Shown piece by piece: positions 41,470 through 50,432 of a DNA stretch of 64,000 bases. The notes below the pieces were generated by a model. The model was not told the DNA's origin, made no database searches, and worked only from the letters and a program-made list of their open reading frames with translations. Positions within the stretch are counted from its first letter, which is position 1; each line of letters begins with the position of its first letter. A program made the translations under genes and the position numbers. Source of the DNA: Lepidostoma basale (Eukaryota > Arthropoda > Insecta > Trichoptera > Lepidostomatidae); the NCBI GenBank assembly GCA_022606425.2, contig JAHDVF020001349.1:744001-808000 (forward strand), given 5' to 3'.

Positions 41470-42115
41470 TACGAAGGTATCAAGGTGTCGTCCCTAGGGA
41501 TCGGCATCAGGCACATAAAAAGAACCGCTACCAAAGTAGTCGTCCAGTGCGATAGCTCTGAAGAGTGCCGCATGTTCAAGGATGCGGTCACTAAGAACGC
41601 CGCACTCAAAGCGCAGGAGGAGGTGAAATTCCATCCGCGAATAATAATCAAGGGGGTGGAGGGGGCAATGACTAAGGAGGACATCGTCTCTGCCGCTCGA
41701 GAAGACCCCCAGAGAGAAGCGCAAGTGTGCGACCCTCTCAATCGCCCCGTCGGTGCGGCGGCTCATCGCCAAATAACTTAAACTCAACATCGGGTATGCC
41801 AGAGGTGCCCATCCTAAGGGCACACAGTCACCCACTGCAGGAGTAAAGAGGCGTGCTGGCGATGCAGCGGCAAGCACAAAGCCGCCGGCTGCCAGAAGGA
41901 GGCCAAGACTGACCTCGCCACGACTCTCAGAGTCTTCAGCGAGGATTGTATGCACTACTGGAGGCACGCTGCCTGATACAGGTCCATGGTCGACTATGAA
42001 AGTTGCTCAAGCGAACCTGCAGAAGTGCGAGATGGGCACGCTCGCGTTCTTAGAGCTAAGATAGAGATGCGATCGTGCAGGAGCCCTACACCGGATGCAC
42101 CAACTAAAGCCAGGG
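41470..42115 (+). pseudogene. R1/TRAS-like LINE: ORF1 C-terminus and ORF2 start
   Basis: The frame 41485-41781 reads GIGIRHIKRTATKVVVQCDS, SEECRMFKDAVTKNAALKAQ, FHPRIIIKGVEGAMTKEDIV, the pre-knuckle domain of R1-type gag proteins. After a frame break come CCHC knuckles with a stop: CQRCPS (stop) GHTVTHC and CWRCSGKHKAAGC (41797-41895). Then MKVAQANLQKCEMGTLAFLE and QEPYTGC match the start of an ORF2 endonuclease. Truncated at both ends. Confidence 0.7.
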
Positions 42116-43081
42116 AACTGAAAGATTCTCCAGTTGCTAAATATCTGAAAACAAAATAATTTCAACAATTGTTTGCCATTCATAATGACAATATATATTT
42201 ATACTTTAAAGGATAAATAACAATATATTTATTTCTTATTTAGTATCAAAATGTATGTTCGCTCGAAGGATTGATTGATGCACATGTGCTAATTAAAAAG
42301 TTTGTTTAAGTTAAATATTACAATTATTAACTCGAAATCAAGGAAATTTATTTATAAACGCCACCTGTTCGTGGCATTGCCGAAACTTCTAGGTAATTTT
42401 CGCCCTTTCACAAATGTTTTCATTCGCTTTCACTTGTGCAAGTTTCTCATTAGTCCTCTGTGCGGTTTTTAAACATTTTGTGATTTCGTAATAAATGTTA
42501 TTTCCAAGTCATTTCTTCTGAAAGATTGGAATCACAAGAAACCTTTTAACTTAATTAATAACGCCATAATATTTTTAGTTGGTTTCCAGATCTACATTTC
42601 TAAAAATTCTGCTTATTAATTAGAATAGCATTTTTGTTCTATGTTGATGTTCTTTTGTTCATTTTATTAAGTGTGGCCATTTTGATGTTCTTTTGTTTAT
42701 TTTAATAAGTAAGATATTTTAAAGTTTTGCGTATAATGAAGTATTAAGAAGATTTCGATTATTTTGAAAGCAATAGTTTTAGATCTGAAGAATTTGGCAT
42801 TAGTTGCGGCTTAGAGAAAATATTCTTAACTTAATTCCGTACCCAATTCCCGCTCAAAGTGAATTAGCATATATATTTTTTAATCAATTTATTAATATAA
42901 TATCTTCTGTAATATTTGCGAAAAAGGAAAGATCTCAAACAGCACACTAACAAATATCAGGAATAAGCAAACAAGTGCATACTGTACCCTAAGTATCTAC
43001 AGTAGAACGTGTATTTTCCCCAAGGCAGAGGTTTTAATTAAATTTATTATTAACCCCGCCGGGTTTCATTTTTTTTTACAG
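42116..43081. other. AT-rich stretch before zinc-finger exon
   Basis: No gene or clear repeat. Short near-duplicates at 42650-42720 (TTGATGTTCTTTTGTTCATT and TTGATGTTCTTTTGTTTATT, about 50 bases apart). A strong T-tract precedes the acceptor at 43081. Confidence 0.5.
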
Positions 43082-43140
43082 AACTTTTACAATTGAACCA
43101 AACCCGAAAACTACAAACGTATGCCGGCACTGCAACAAAG
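43082..43140 (+). CDS. C2H2 zinc-finger gene, exon (first half of a finger)
   Basis: Acceptor TTTTTTTTACAG|AACTTT, donor CAACAAAG|GTAATT. In the frame that links to the next exon it encodes TFTIEPNPKTTNVCRHCNK, ending with one base of the next codon. C-R-H-C is the Cys pair of a zinc finger; the rest of the finger is on the next exon. Upstream exons were not found, so the protein start is unknown. Confidence 0.65.
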
Positions 43141-43274
43141 GTAATTTATATCAAACATTTTTATAATAAAATAATATAAAATATTTGAAAGTCACCATCT
43201 TGTTTATTAAGTGGTACCACATATATTATAAAATTGGGCCCTTCCTTGATCGGTAAAATTTTGTTGTAAACAAA

Positions 43275-43480
43275 CAAAAATACCATCACGCCTTTTTCCT
43301 GGGAGGGTAGGCAGAGATAATGGATTGTCTTGACATCATTTTACTACTCATACTTCTAAGGGATCTCATATTTAATATATTTATTCTGTTCTTGTCCTTA
43401 TTCTGCCAGTTCCATGCTTCGCTTCCATACATGAGGGCTGGAACCTAACTGAAACTACATTGCGAATGGCCATTTTCAAT
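43275..43480 (-). mobile_element. GTTA-tailed LINE fragment, antisense
   Basis: ACCATCACGCCTTTTTCCTG, GGAGGGTAGGCAGAGATAAT at the 3' end joined by deletion to the EMRSLRSMS..., NSRINILNMRSL and SEAWNWQNKD part. Confidence 0.7.
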
Positions 43481-43607
43481 TTCATTTCAATTTTGTTGTA
43501 TACTTGGTATTATAAATAGAATCAACATACTAAATTATTTGAAGGCCAAAGTTATCACCATAATATCTACATAATATTTTCTCCATATAACTGTATCTGG
43601 ATTACAG

Positions 43608-43691
43608 AGTTCCAAAATAAGCTGTTGTTGAAATCACAACTGAGGATACATAAACGTGAACCCGAATATCTGTGTGATGTGTGCGGAAACC
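43608..43691 (+). CDS. C2H2 zinc-finger gene, next exon
   Basis: Acceptor ATCTGGATTACAG|AGTTCC, donor GGAAACC|GTAAGT. With the leftover G it encodes EFQNKLLLKSQLRIHKREPE and YLCDVCGN plus one base. It completes the first finger (C-x2-C...LRIH) but without a clear second His at the usual x3 distance (HKREP), then starts a second finger with C-D-V-C. The intron phase matches both neighbours. Confidence 0.72.
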
Positions 43692-43803
43692 GTAAGTACC
43701 TTTTCTCTCTCCTTTGAAGACATAAGTTAATAGTTAGATTAATAATGTATACTCGTATAAAGCAAACTGTTGAGACATTATTGTATTAAGCCGGAGAGAT
43801 GTG

Positions 43804-44614
43804 TTGTAACGGACAGCTCGCGGGCATTCGACGCCCCGCCGCCGAATTTAGTCTTAAGACATTATTTTACTAAAATAAACATATTAAGAAACCTGCGATG
43901 AGATGTCTATGGGGAGAGAGTAACTGTTCGTACATTCGTAGAGCAGGCCGGCGGACCGAGCGAGCCGAGCGAGATGGAGAATCTCTAGGGTCACAGCTTG
44001 AGATTCTCCCATTCGCTTCGATGGCCGCGAAATTTCGGTCGCTCCCGCCACGGGCCTACGAATTTATGTTACTCCCGCCCCGTATGTCCGAATCTCGAGA
44101 TTTATTCGTAAAAATATGTATAAATGTATAATGTCTTTAGATTAAATAAATAAGACGGTCGCAGGCGTTAGATAGCGACAGGGCGAGGCGAGAAAGACTG
44201 GAGGTGCCTGATACGTGACGTAAGACTCGGAGAGTTGCACAATTTGTCCGCGGACCGGCTCGCGGCGCAGCCTCCGTCGGCGAGGCGGCGCTGTGAGACG
44301 GCCGCGCGAGATAAAAGCCGTACCGACTCTCCGACCAAACAGAGATCGTTCTACAGTCGCCCAAGTTACATCACGTTCACGCACTTCGAGAGTCTTTCTC
44401 AAGACTCGCCCGTATCAGCCTGCTACCGTCGCCATTCATCTACAGTTTGCTTTTATTTGGACCTTGGCCACCACTTCCCCAGACTCCGCACCGATTTGCA
44501 CTACCCAGTGTATCATTACGCCGTTTTCCGGACGCAACATCTCGTGAAGCAAGCAGCAGTCGGCACCTAAATAAATAATTATTGTTTCGAGGCAGAGCAC
44601 TTCCTGTCTCGTAC
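43804..44614 (+). repeat. Possible solo LTR, 811 bp
   Basis: The 5-bp direct repeat ATGTG flanks it (43799-43803 and 44615-44619). Ends TTGTAACGGACAGC and GCTG..CTGTCTCGTAC are imperfectly inverted (GTAACGGACAG against GTACGAGACAG). Inside are a TATA-like GATAAAAG at about 44309, an initiator-like region after it, and AATAAATAAT near 44570, in the order expected of U3-R-U5. GC-rich body with chance ORFs. The ends do not conform to TG...CA, so the call is tentative. Confidence 0.45.
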
Positions 44615-44744
44615 ATGTGTGATTCTACTTGGTGCATGCTAAATATTTGAATGAACTGTCCTTACCACGCTGGAGCGCAGTGGAATCAACAATAGTGTTT
44701 CAACTTGAGGACATGAATTTACAATAGTATGACTAGCAACTAAG

Positions 44745-44756
44745 TGAGTGTGTGAC
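44745..44756 (+). repeat. Target-site duplication, LINE copy 1, 5' side
   Basis: TGAGTGTGTGAC, repeated exactly after the poly(A) tail at 49561-49572. Confidence 0.9.
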
Positions 44757-45165
44757 TGCAGGTCTCACCCCCTGTTAGTGGACGTTCGGTGTATCAGTTG
44801 CGGGCGGACCACCCCGCTCCCGGGATAGTGCAGGTTTTGTCCGGCTGCGTGCGGAGTGTCGGGGATAGGTCATCGGACCAGAACCGATTTTATTTCGCTC
44901 GCGGTGGTGAGGTTGATCCTCCGCGGACTAACATTCACTCTTTGCGGCTGCCCTCGGTTGGCGGGAAGGGATTCATTTCTCCTTTCGGTCACTCTGAGGG
45001 TTAGTTACGGGTTGGCGCGCGGGTGTCGAGTACCCACTCTAGTCCCGCAGCGACCATCCCTCGCTGGATCAGATCCACCAGAGGTCACTCCATCTCCAGC
45101 TTCCATCTGGAGAGGGACACCGACGTCCTTCTGGCTCCATTCCCGTTTGCTTTTCAGCACCCGGT

Positions 45166-46614
45166 ATGTCGACGCCGGAGAGAAGGGCTGCGGCGGCCCC
45201 TGTGCCAGCCGACAACCCATTCGAGACGTCAATCCTGACGCCTCGTTCTCCTCCAGCCTTGACAAGATCATTGAGCAGTCCTGAACTTAAGAACCGAACT
45301 AAGAAGGACCAGCCCAAGAAGCCGATCGAAGTATTGAAGAAGAAGCCCGAGCAAACAAAGAGGACGCAGCCGGCGAAAAGATCTACTCGCCAGAACAACG
45401 CCGTGGCTAAGGAGTCCACGCCGAAGACTGCCGGGCCAAAGGAGCCGACTCCTTCTACTTCTGGTACAACGTCCCAAGCAGCAGCGAGGTCAACAGAACC
45501 TCCACCATCGACTGCTGGAGCACCTTCCCAGAAGACACCCCCGCCCTCTTCGAGCCGAGAGGCGGGTCAAGGACTCAAGCCCGAGGACACGCCCCTGGAC
45601 GCCCTGTCACTCAAGGTGATCGGCCTCTCTACCCAAGGCCTGCGCTTGGGGGACCCGCTGAAAGGGAACATCACCACCAAGACCCGAGAAAGCCTGATGA
45701 GTCTGTTCACAGACATCATCGACTTGGCCTCCGAAATGACGAAAAAATGCCAGCAGCAGGAGACAACCTTCTTGAAAGAGAAGATTGCTCTCATGCAGAA
45801 GACCGTCGTCGCCTGTACTCCACCTCCAGCCGGACCGATGAGCTACGCTTCCATGGCGGCATCGGGTTCCTCCCATGCAGTCATCGTCAGCTCTTTGGAT
45901 AAAACGAAGACGAGCTCTGACATCATGGCTACACTGAGGCAGGTTGTCAGACCATCCGTCTTGAAGGTCGGAGTAAGTGCCATGATTCCAGCCAAGGATA
46001 ATCGAGTGATCATCAAGCTGCCGACGTCCAACGATGCCGAAACCATGAGGGCTGCTCTCCCAAGATTGACCAAGGGAAACCTGGTCGCCAAGGAGGGCAG
46101 AAGACTAATGCCGACGGTCCTGCTGAAAGGAATCGAGAAAGAGACCCGCGATGAAGAGATCATCGAGTACATTCTACAGCAGAATGACTCGATATTCGAA
46201 GCAGCAGCAAACAACAAGGAAGCCATCAAGCTGCAGAGATCTTTCCGGAATAAAAACAGCGAGCGTCTCAGGAATGCCGTCCTTCTCGTCAGCAAGGATG
46301 TTCGAGAAGCCATGATCAGCCAGGGCCGTATCAGCATCGGCTACCAGAGAGTGCAGGTCGAGGACAGTTGCCCCTTGATGCAGTGCTACAAGTGCATGGG
46401 CTTCGGTCATTCCTTGGCAAGATGCCAGGAGAACAAAGACCGCTGCCTGCACTGTGCCGGGGACCACAAGTCCCCGGCACAGTGCAGGCCTGCACCAAAA
46501 ACGACCAGGAAGCCGATCACAGATGCTGGAACTGTGTCAAGATGGCCAAGGGTAAAACCGAGGCATCCAAACACAGGGCCAACGATAGGGACTGTCCCTA
46601 TCGTATCAAGATGA
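45166..46614 (+). pseudogene. LINE ORF1 (gag-like), copy 1, frame disrupted
   Basis: 482-codon open frame from MSTPERRAAAAPVPADNPFE. Pro/Ser/Thr/Lys-rich N-terminal half, a predicted helical region around EMTKKCQQQETTFLKEKIAL, a central RRM-like/gag domain (AVIVSSLDKTKTSSDIMATL...VLLKGIEKETRDEEIIEYIL) and zinc knuckle 1 CYKCMGFGHSLARC. Knuckle 2 starts CLHCAGDH but is wrecked after KSP by the hairpin insertion (46470-46489), which changes frame; the proper end (CTKNDQEADHRCWNC...) continues in the frame of 46368-46649. The product would bind the element's RNA. Compare copy 2, which is intact. Confidence 0.88.
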
Positions 46615-46677
46615 TGATGCGCACAATGGAGAGAGTCAATTATGGCTAGCTCCATTTCGACCATCACCACCGGGATC

Positions 46678-46990
46678 CACCGTCTATCAATCGGTGACAT
46701 CACCGGAGCATGTCTGTAAAGCGACGGTTATAATCTGCAAACCCAACTTAAATGGTATACTGTTGAGCAAGTACAGTGACTCCAATACAACGCTGGTTAG
46801 AATAACAACTGACGCCGGACCGTACTTAGCTACGGCTGAGGAAAGCGCCCGGCGTCTATTGGGAAGATTCTTTCCGGATGACATCACAGAGCAAGAAACT
46901 CGTGAACAAATAGACATCAGGCGGAGGGCGGAGATCATACCCTATACAGAAAACGACCCAATTTTTACGGTATATTACGGGAGGAGATAG
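46678..46990 (+). pseudogene. LINE ORF2 endonuclease remnant, copy 1
   Basis: Frame 46694-46990: ATVIICKPNLNGILLSKYSD, SNTTLVRITTDAG (endonuclease N-terminal part), then directly YLATAEESARRLLGRFFPDD and ENDPIFTVYYGRR from the linker before the RT. The central and C-terminal endonuclease (GCDLNARNVWW..., SDHNPI) present in copy 2 is deleted here. The frame closes at a TAG at 46988, one base out of phase with the RT frame that follows. Confidence 0.85.
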
Positions 46991-47097
46991 AGGATATATT
47001 ATCCAACATTAATCCGGAAAAGGCGCCCGGTGAAGACCACTTCACCGCGGACATCTGCCTTCACTTCTTCAACGTAGACAGGTCACTTGTACTGGGT

Positions 47098-49362
47098 ATG
47101 TACAATGCATGTCTCAGGGTGAGCCACTTTCCAGCTCAATGGAAAATAGCGAGGGTCATTGTCATTCCCAAACCGGGAAAGGATGACCTTCAAGACATCA
47201 AGTCCTACAGACCGATTGGACTCATCTCGGTATTTGGAAAAATACTTGAAAAATTGATGATCAATCGGATAAATTGGAATTTTCATCGCCATAGCATGCT
47301 GAGTCAGAAGCAATATGGATTTACACCACAGAAATCGACAGAAGACGCTCTCAACGCATCAGTCAAGCTCATCAGAACCGCACTGCAAGATAGGAAAATG
47401 ATCGTAGCGATCTCGCTCGACATAAGAGGAGCCTTCGACAATGCCTGGTGGCCATTTTTAATGTGCCAACTGAGCAGTAAGAAGTGCCCTCGGAACCTAT
47501 TCTTGCTGGTAAAGAGCTATCATCAACAACGGAAAATCGTGTTGTCACACTTTGATGCCACCCTCGAGAAGGTAACTACCAAAGGATGCGTTCAGGGATC
47601 CTCCTGCGGGCCGAGTTTCTGGAATTACATCTTAGATGATGTCCTCCAGAAGGATCTCGGTGCGGGAGTCGAACTGAGGGCATTCGCGGACGACCTTCTC
47701 TTGACTGCCGTGGCAGACAATACGACCGATCTGGAGAAGATGACAGACAACGCGCTGAAGATAATCACAATGTGGGGCACTAAAGCCAAACTCCAATTTG
47801 CAGAGGACAAAACCAACGCGATGTTCATCACCAAAAGGAAGGACCGCCGGCCAGTAATCCACATGAACGGAGTCCAACTAAACTACGTGGACCACTTTAA
47901 GGTTTTGGGTCTAACCATAGATCGCCACCTCAATTGGTCCTGTGTCTGCAAAAAAGCCGCAGGCATCACGAACAAGCTTGTGAGAGCCGCCAAACCTACA
48001 TGGGGTGCGTCGCCGGAGGTTATGCAGCAAATATACGTGGGTGCTGTAGAGCCTCTGATTACGTATGCCTCGAGCGTGTGGGTGGACGCGGTCAAGAAAA
48101 AAGTCAACCGGAAGAAGCTGGACTCCATCCAACGACTAATAGCCATCAGGTCATGCAAGGGTTACAGAACAATCTCCCTGGTATCTGCACAGGTTTTGAG
48201 TGGTTTTATGCCACTCGATCTGAGGATCAGGGAGCTTGCAGAGGCATACGAGGTAAAGAAGAGCCTCACCTTGCATGACTTGCCGCCGGACAGATATTAT
48301 CAGGGAGTAGGAGATTTTTTCTCACTTCCTCATCCGGCGGAACGCTATCCGATAGATCACGGATACGACGATCAAGCTCTACCTGGGACGGCGCCGGACG
48401 AGTTGAGGATCTTCACAGATGGCAGTCTCTTGGACGGCAGAGTGGGTGCAGCTTTTGTACCTTACGATGGCGTCAGAGAGCTGCCGTCGAGAAAGTTGAA
48501 ACTCGGCGACTTCTGCTCCGTGTTTCAGGCGGAGCTCATCGCGATCAAAGAAGCCCTGATCTATGTTTTGAAGAAACCACCCAACAGATGGAAGAAGATA
48601 ACGATCCTGACAGACTGCAAATCTGGCGTCCATGCAATAACAGACCGTAATTCGGTAAACCCTATTGTTATGGACGTCAGATCAGATATCCAGAAGCTAC
48701 GTCACAGACATCAGGACGTCTACATCGGCTGGATAAGGGGACACTGCGGAATCCTTGGCAACGAAAAGGCTGACGAAAAGGCTCGGGAGGCAACGCTCAA
48801 GAAGACGGCCCCCGATTTTGCCGATTTCCCGCTCAGTTTTGCCAAAAAGAAAATTCGAAGCAGGACCCTTCAAATCTGGAACGATCGTTATGTTAACGAA
48901 ACAACCGGACGTGTAACGAAGATGTTTTTCCCTACCATCTACCATGCCTATGATTTCAGGAAATTGCAGAAGGCTAGCTTCGAGCTCACCCAGATCCTCA
49001 CGGGTCACGGTGGGTTCATGAGCTACCTGCATCGCTTCAAGCTTTCCGAAATTGACAGCTGCCCATGCGACGATGAAACACCTCAAGATGTCCCTCACCT
49101 GTTGATGCATTGCCCCCTTTTTAGCCTCCCTAGACATCAGCTGGAGGCGCGATGCAGAAGCCAAGGGAAAGATTTTTACGATATCCCAAAGGTGATGGTT
49201 CACAAGGAACTGACACAAGAGGTAGTTTCATTCATGGTAAGAATAGTGCAGGCAATTGGTAAGATAAACCAATGTAGGACACAAAATGCCGAACACTCCT
49301 CTAGTGTGACGGAAGGCCTGATGACTACGGTCAACAGGCCGGCTTCTCCTGGAGAGTTTTAA
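47098..49362 (+). CDS. LINE ORF2: reverse transcriptase and RNase H, copy 1
   Basis: 754 residues. The methionine is simply the first in frame; coding similarity begins upstream at about 46975 (REEIEDILSNINPEKAPGED). RT: KSYRPIGLISVFGKILEKLM, QYGFTPQKSTEDAL, AISLDIRGAFDNAWW (motif A), GCVQGSSCGPSFWNYILDDV (motif B), FADDLLLTA (motif C, residues about 196-199). RNase H from about residue 437: FTDGSLLDG (D), FQAELIAIKEAL (E), LTDCKSGVHAI (D), RGHCGILGNEKADEKAR (H and D). The C-terminal motif CPCDDETPQDVPHLLMHC resembles the Cys-His box of R1/I-type elements. All catalytic residues present; the missing endonuclease and shifted frame make the element defective. Confidence 0.9.
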   Translation: MYNACLRVSHFPAQWKIARVIVIPKPGKDDLQDIKSYRPIGLISVFGKILEKLMINRINWNFHRHSMLSQKQYGFTPQKSTEDALNASVKLIRTALQDRKMIVAISLDIRGAFDNAWWPFLMCQLSSKKCPRNLFLLVKSYHQQRKIVLSHFDATLEKVTTKGCVQGSSCGPSFWNYILDDVLQKDLGAGVELRAFADDLLLTAVADNTTDLEKMTDNALKIITMWGTKAKLQFAEDKTNAMFITKRKDRRPVIHMNGVQLNYVDHFKVLGLTIDRHLNWSCVCKKAAGITNKLVRAAKPTWGASPEVMQQIYVGAVEPLITYASSVWVDAVKKKVNRKKLDSIQRLIAIRSCKGYRTISLVSAQVLSGFMPLDLRIRELAEAYEVKKSLTLHDLPPDRYYQGVGDFFSLPHPAERYPIDHGYDDQALPGTAPDELRIFTDGSLLDGRVGAAFVPYDGVRELPSRKLKLGDFCSVFQAELIAIKEALIYVLKKPPNRWKKITILTDCKSGVHAITDRNSVNPIVMDVRSDIQKLRHRHQDVYIGWIRGHCGILGNEKADEKAREATLKKTAPDFADFPLSFAKKKIRSRTLQIWNDRYVNETTGRVTKMFFPTIYHAYDFRKLQKASFELTQILTGHGGFMSYLHRFKLSEIDSCPCDDETPQDVPHLLMHCPLFSLPRHQLEARCRSQGKDFYDIPKVMVHKELTQEVVSFMVRIVQAIGKINQCRTQNAEHSSSVTEGLMTTVNRPASPGEF

Positions 49363-49560
49363 GTGGTTTCCTCTCCACAAGAGCAAATGCTGAGAAGTTC
49401 CTGATTGGTCCACTTTAGCATATCCCTCCTGATCCCAACACTTTGAAACAAATTAAGATTAAATAATTGCAGAAAGATCCATTTGACGAAATTTTAAGCC
49501 TTGTACATTATAAGCAAGGTCAAAAATAAAGCAACTCCCATCTAAAAAAAAAAAAAAAAA

Positions 49561-49572
49561 TGAGTGTGTGAC
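49561..49572 (+). repeat. Target-site duplication, LINE copy 1, 3' side
   Basis: TGAGTGTGTGAC following the poly(A) tail. Confidence 0.9.
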
Positions 49573-49959
49573 CATGTTGTTATGCCCCACCAAGGTTTCT
49601 ACCGGAGCCACATCCTGCGGGAACACTTGAGGCGCCACAAAACGACTAAGCCATTCGCATGCACCGTGTGCGACGCCCGTTATGTTACCAAAATGGAGCT
49701 GGAATTCCACACACGCGGGCATGCTGCTAAGCCCCCCAACCGACGTGGCTTGGTGAGACATATTCCCAATTGACATAAATTAGTTAAAATTTTGATGATT
49801 AAATCAGTAGGTGTATGAAATCTTCTCCATCTCATATTGAGTCAAAAAAATAAGTTATAACTGTTAATTCAAAAACTTTGTTTTATTTCACAAATTGTAT
49901 TTATTTTACTTTTAATTAACAGTTATAAAATGTCAAAATATCATAGTGTTTCGGCCAAA
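49573..49959 (+). repeat. 387-bp host flank duplicated at 55815-56201
   Basis: The sequence from CATGTTGTTATGCCCC to TTTCGGCCAAA is repeated without visible difference after LINE copy 2. It includes the zinc-finger exon. This is host DNA, not part of the transposon, so its duplication means that the whole locus is present twice. Confidence 0.9.
49595..49773 (+). CDS. C2H2 zinc-finger gene exon (copy before the gap)
   Basis: Acceptor TATGCCCCACCAAG|GTTTCT; with the leftover C from 43691 the codon is CGT. It encodes FYRSHILREHLRRHKTTKPF, ACTVCDARYVTKMELEFHTR and GHAAKPPNRRGL. Joined to CDVCGN it forms an exact C-x2-C-x12-H-x3-H finger; a TKPF linker and a second finger C-T-V-C...H-x4-H follow. 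The exon may end at 49753 (GGCTTG|GTGAGA) or read on to the TGA at 49771. It is identical to 55837-56015. Confidence 0.75.
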
Positions 49960-49982
49960 NNNNNNNNNNNNNNNNNNNNNNN
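49960..49982. other. Assembly gap, 23 N
   Basis: A run of N between the two copies of the LINE locus. Only four bases (AACG) separate the gap from the TSD of copy 2. Confidence 1.
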
Positions 49983-50432
49983 AACGTGAGTGTGTGACTG
50001 CAGGTCTCACCCCCTGTTAGTGGACGTTCGGTGTATCAGTTGCGGGCGGAGGGATATACCCCCCAACCTCTCAAGCCACCCCGCTCCCGGGATATTGCAG
50101 GTTTTGTCCGGCTGCGTGCGGAGTGTCGGGGATAGGTCATCGGACCAGAACCGATTTTATTTCGCTCGCGGTGGTGAGGTTGATCCTCCGCGGACTAACA
50201 TTCACTCTTTGCGGCTGCCCTCGGTTGGCGGGAAGGGATTCATTTCTCCTTTCGGTCACTCTGAGGGTTAGTTACGGGTTGGCGCGCGGGTGTCGAGTAC
50301 CCACTCTAGTCCCGCAGCGACCATCCCTCGCTGGATCAGATCCACCAGAGGTCACTCCATCTCCAGCTTCCATCTGGAGAGGGACACCGACGTCCTTCCG
50401 GCTCCATTCCCGTTTGCTTTTCAGCACCCGGT

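Larger units (their letters stand above)
44757..49560 (+). mobile_element. Zinc-knuckle/RT/RNase H LINE, copy 1 (4.8 kb)
   Basis: Non-LTR retrotransposon of the R1/LOA/I group: 5' UTR (44757-45165), gag-like ORF1, remnants of an endonuclease, RT, RNase H and a C-terminal Cys-His motif, a 3' UTR with AATAAA and a poly(A) tail of 18. A 12-bp TSD frames it. Relative to copy 2 it lacks about 28 bases of 5' UTR, carries a 20-bp-arm hairpin insertion in ORF1, and has lost about 1.1 kb of endonuclease coding region in two places (around 46678 and 46820). Inserted in the intron just upstream of a zinc-finger exon. Confidence 0.92.

Noticed and set aside
43082..43691. Zinc-finger exons as part of the LINE gag zinc knuckles
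   Set aside because: They are C2H2 fingers, not CCHC knuckles, and have splice borders with matching phase outside the LINE boundaries.
43898..44570. Overlapping ORFs on both strands, 43.9-44.6 kb
   Set aside because: Open only because of high GC content; no domain, and the segment is better explained as a possible solo LTR.
45005..46337. Several minus-strand frames of 90-164 codons
   Set aside because: They are shadows of the GC-rich plus-strand LINE ORF1; the same shadows recur in copy 2, and they lack independent features.
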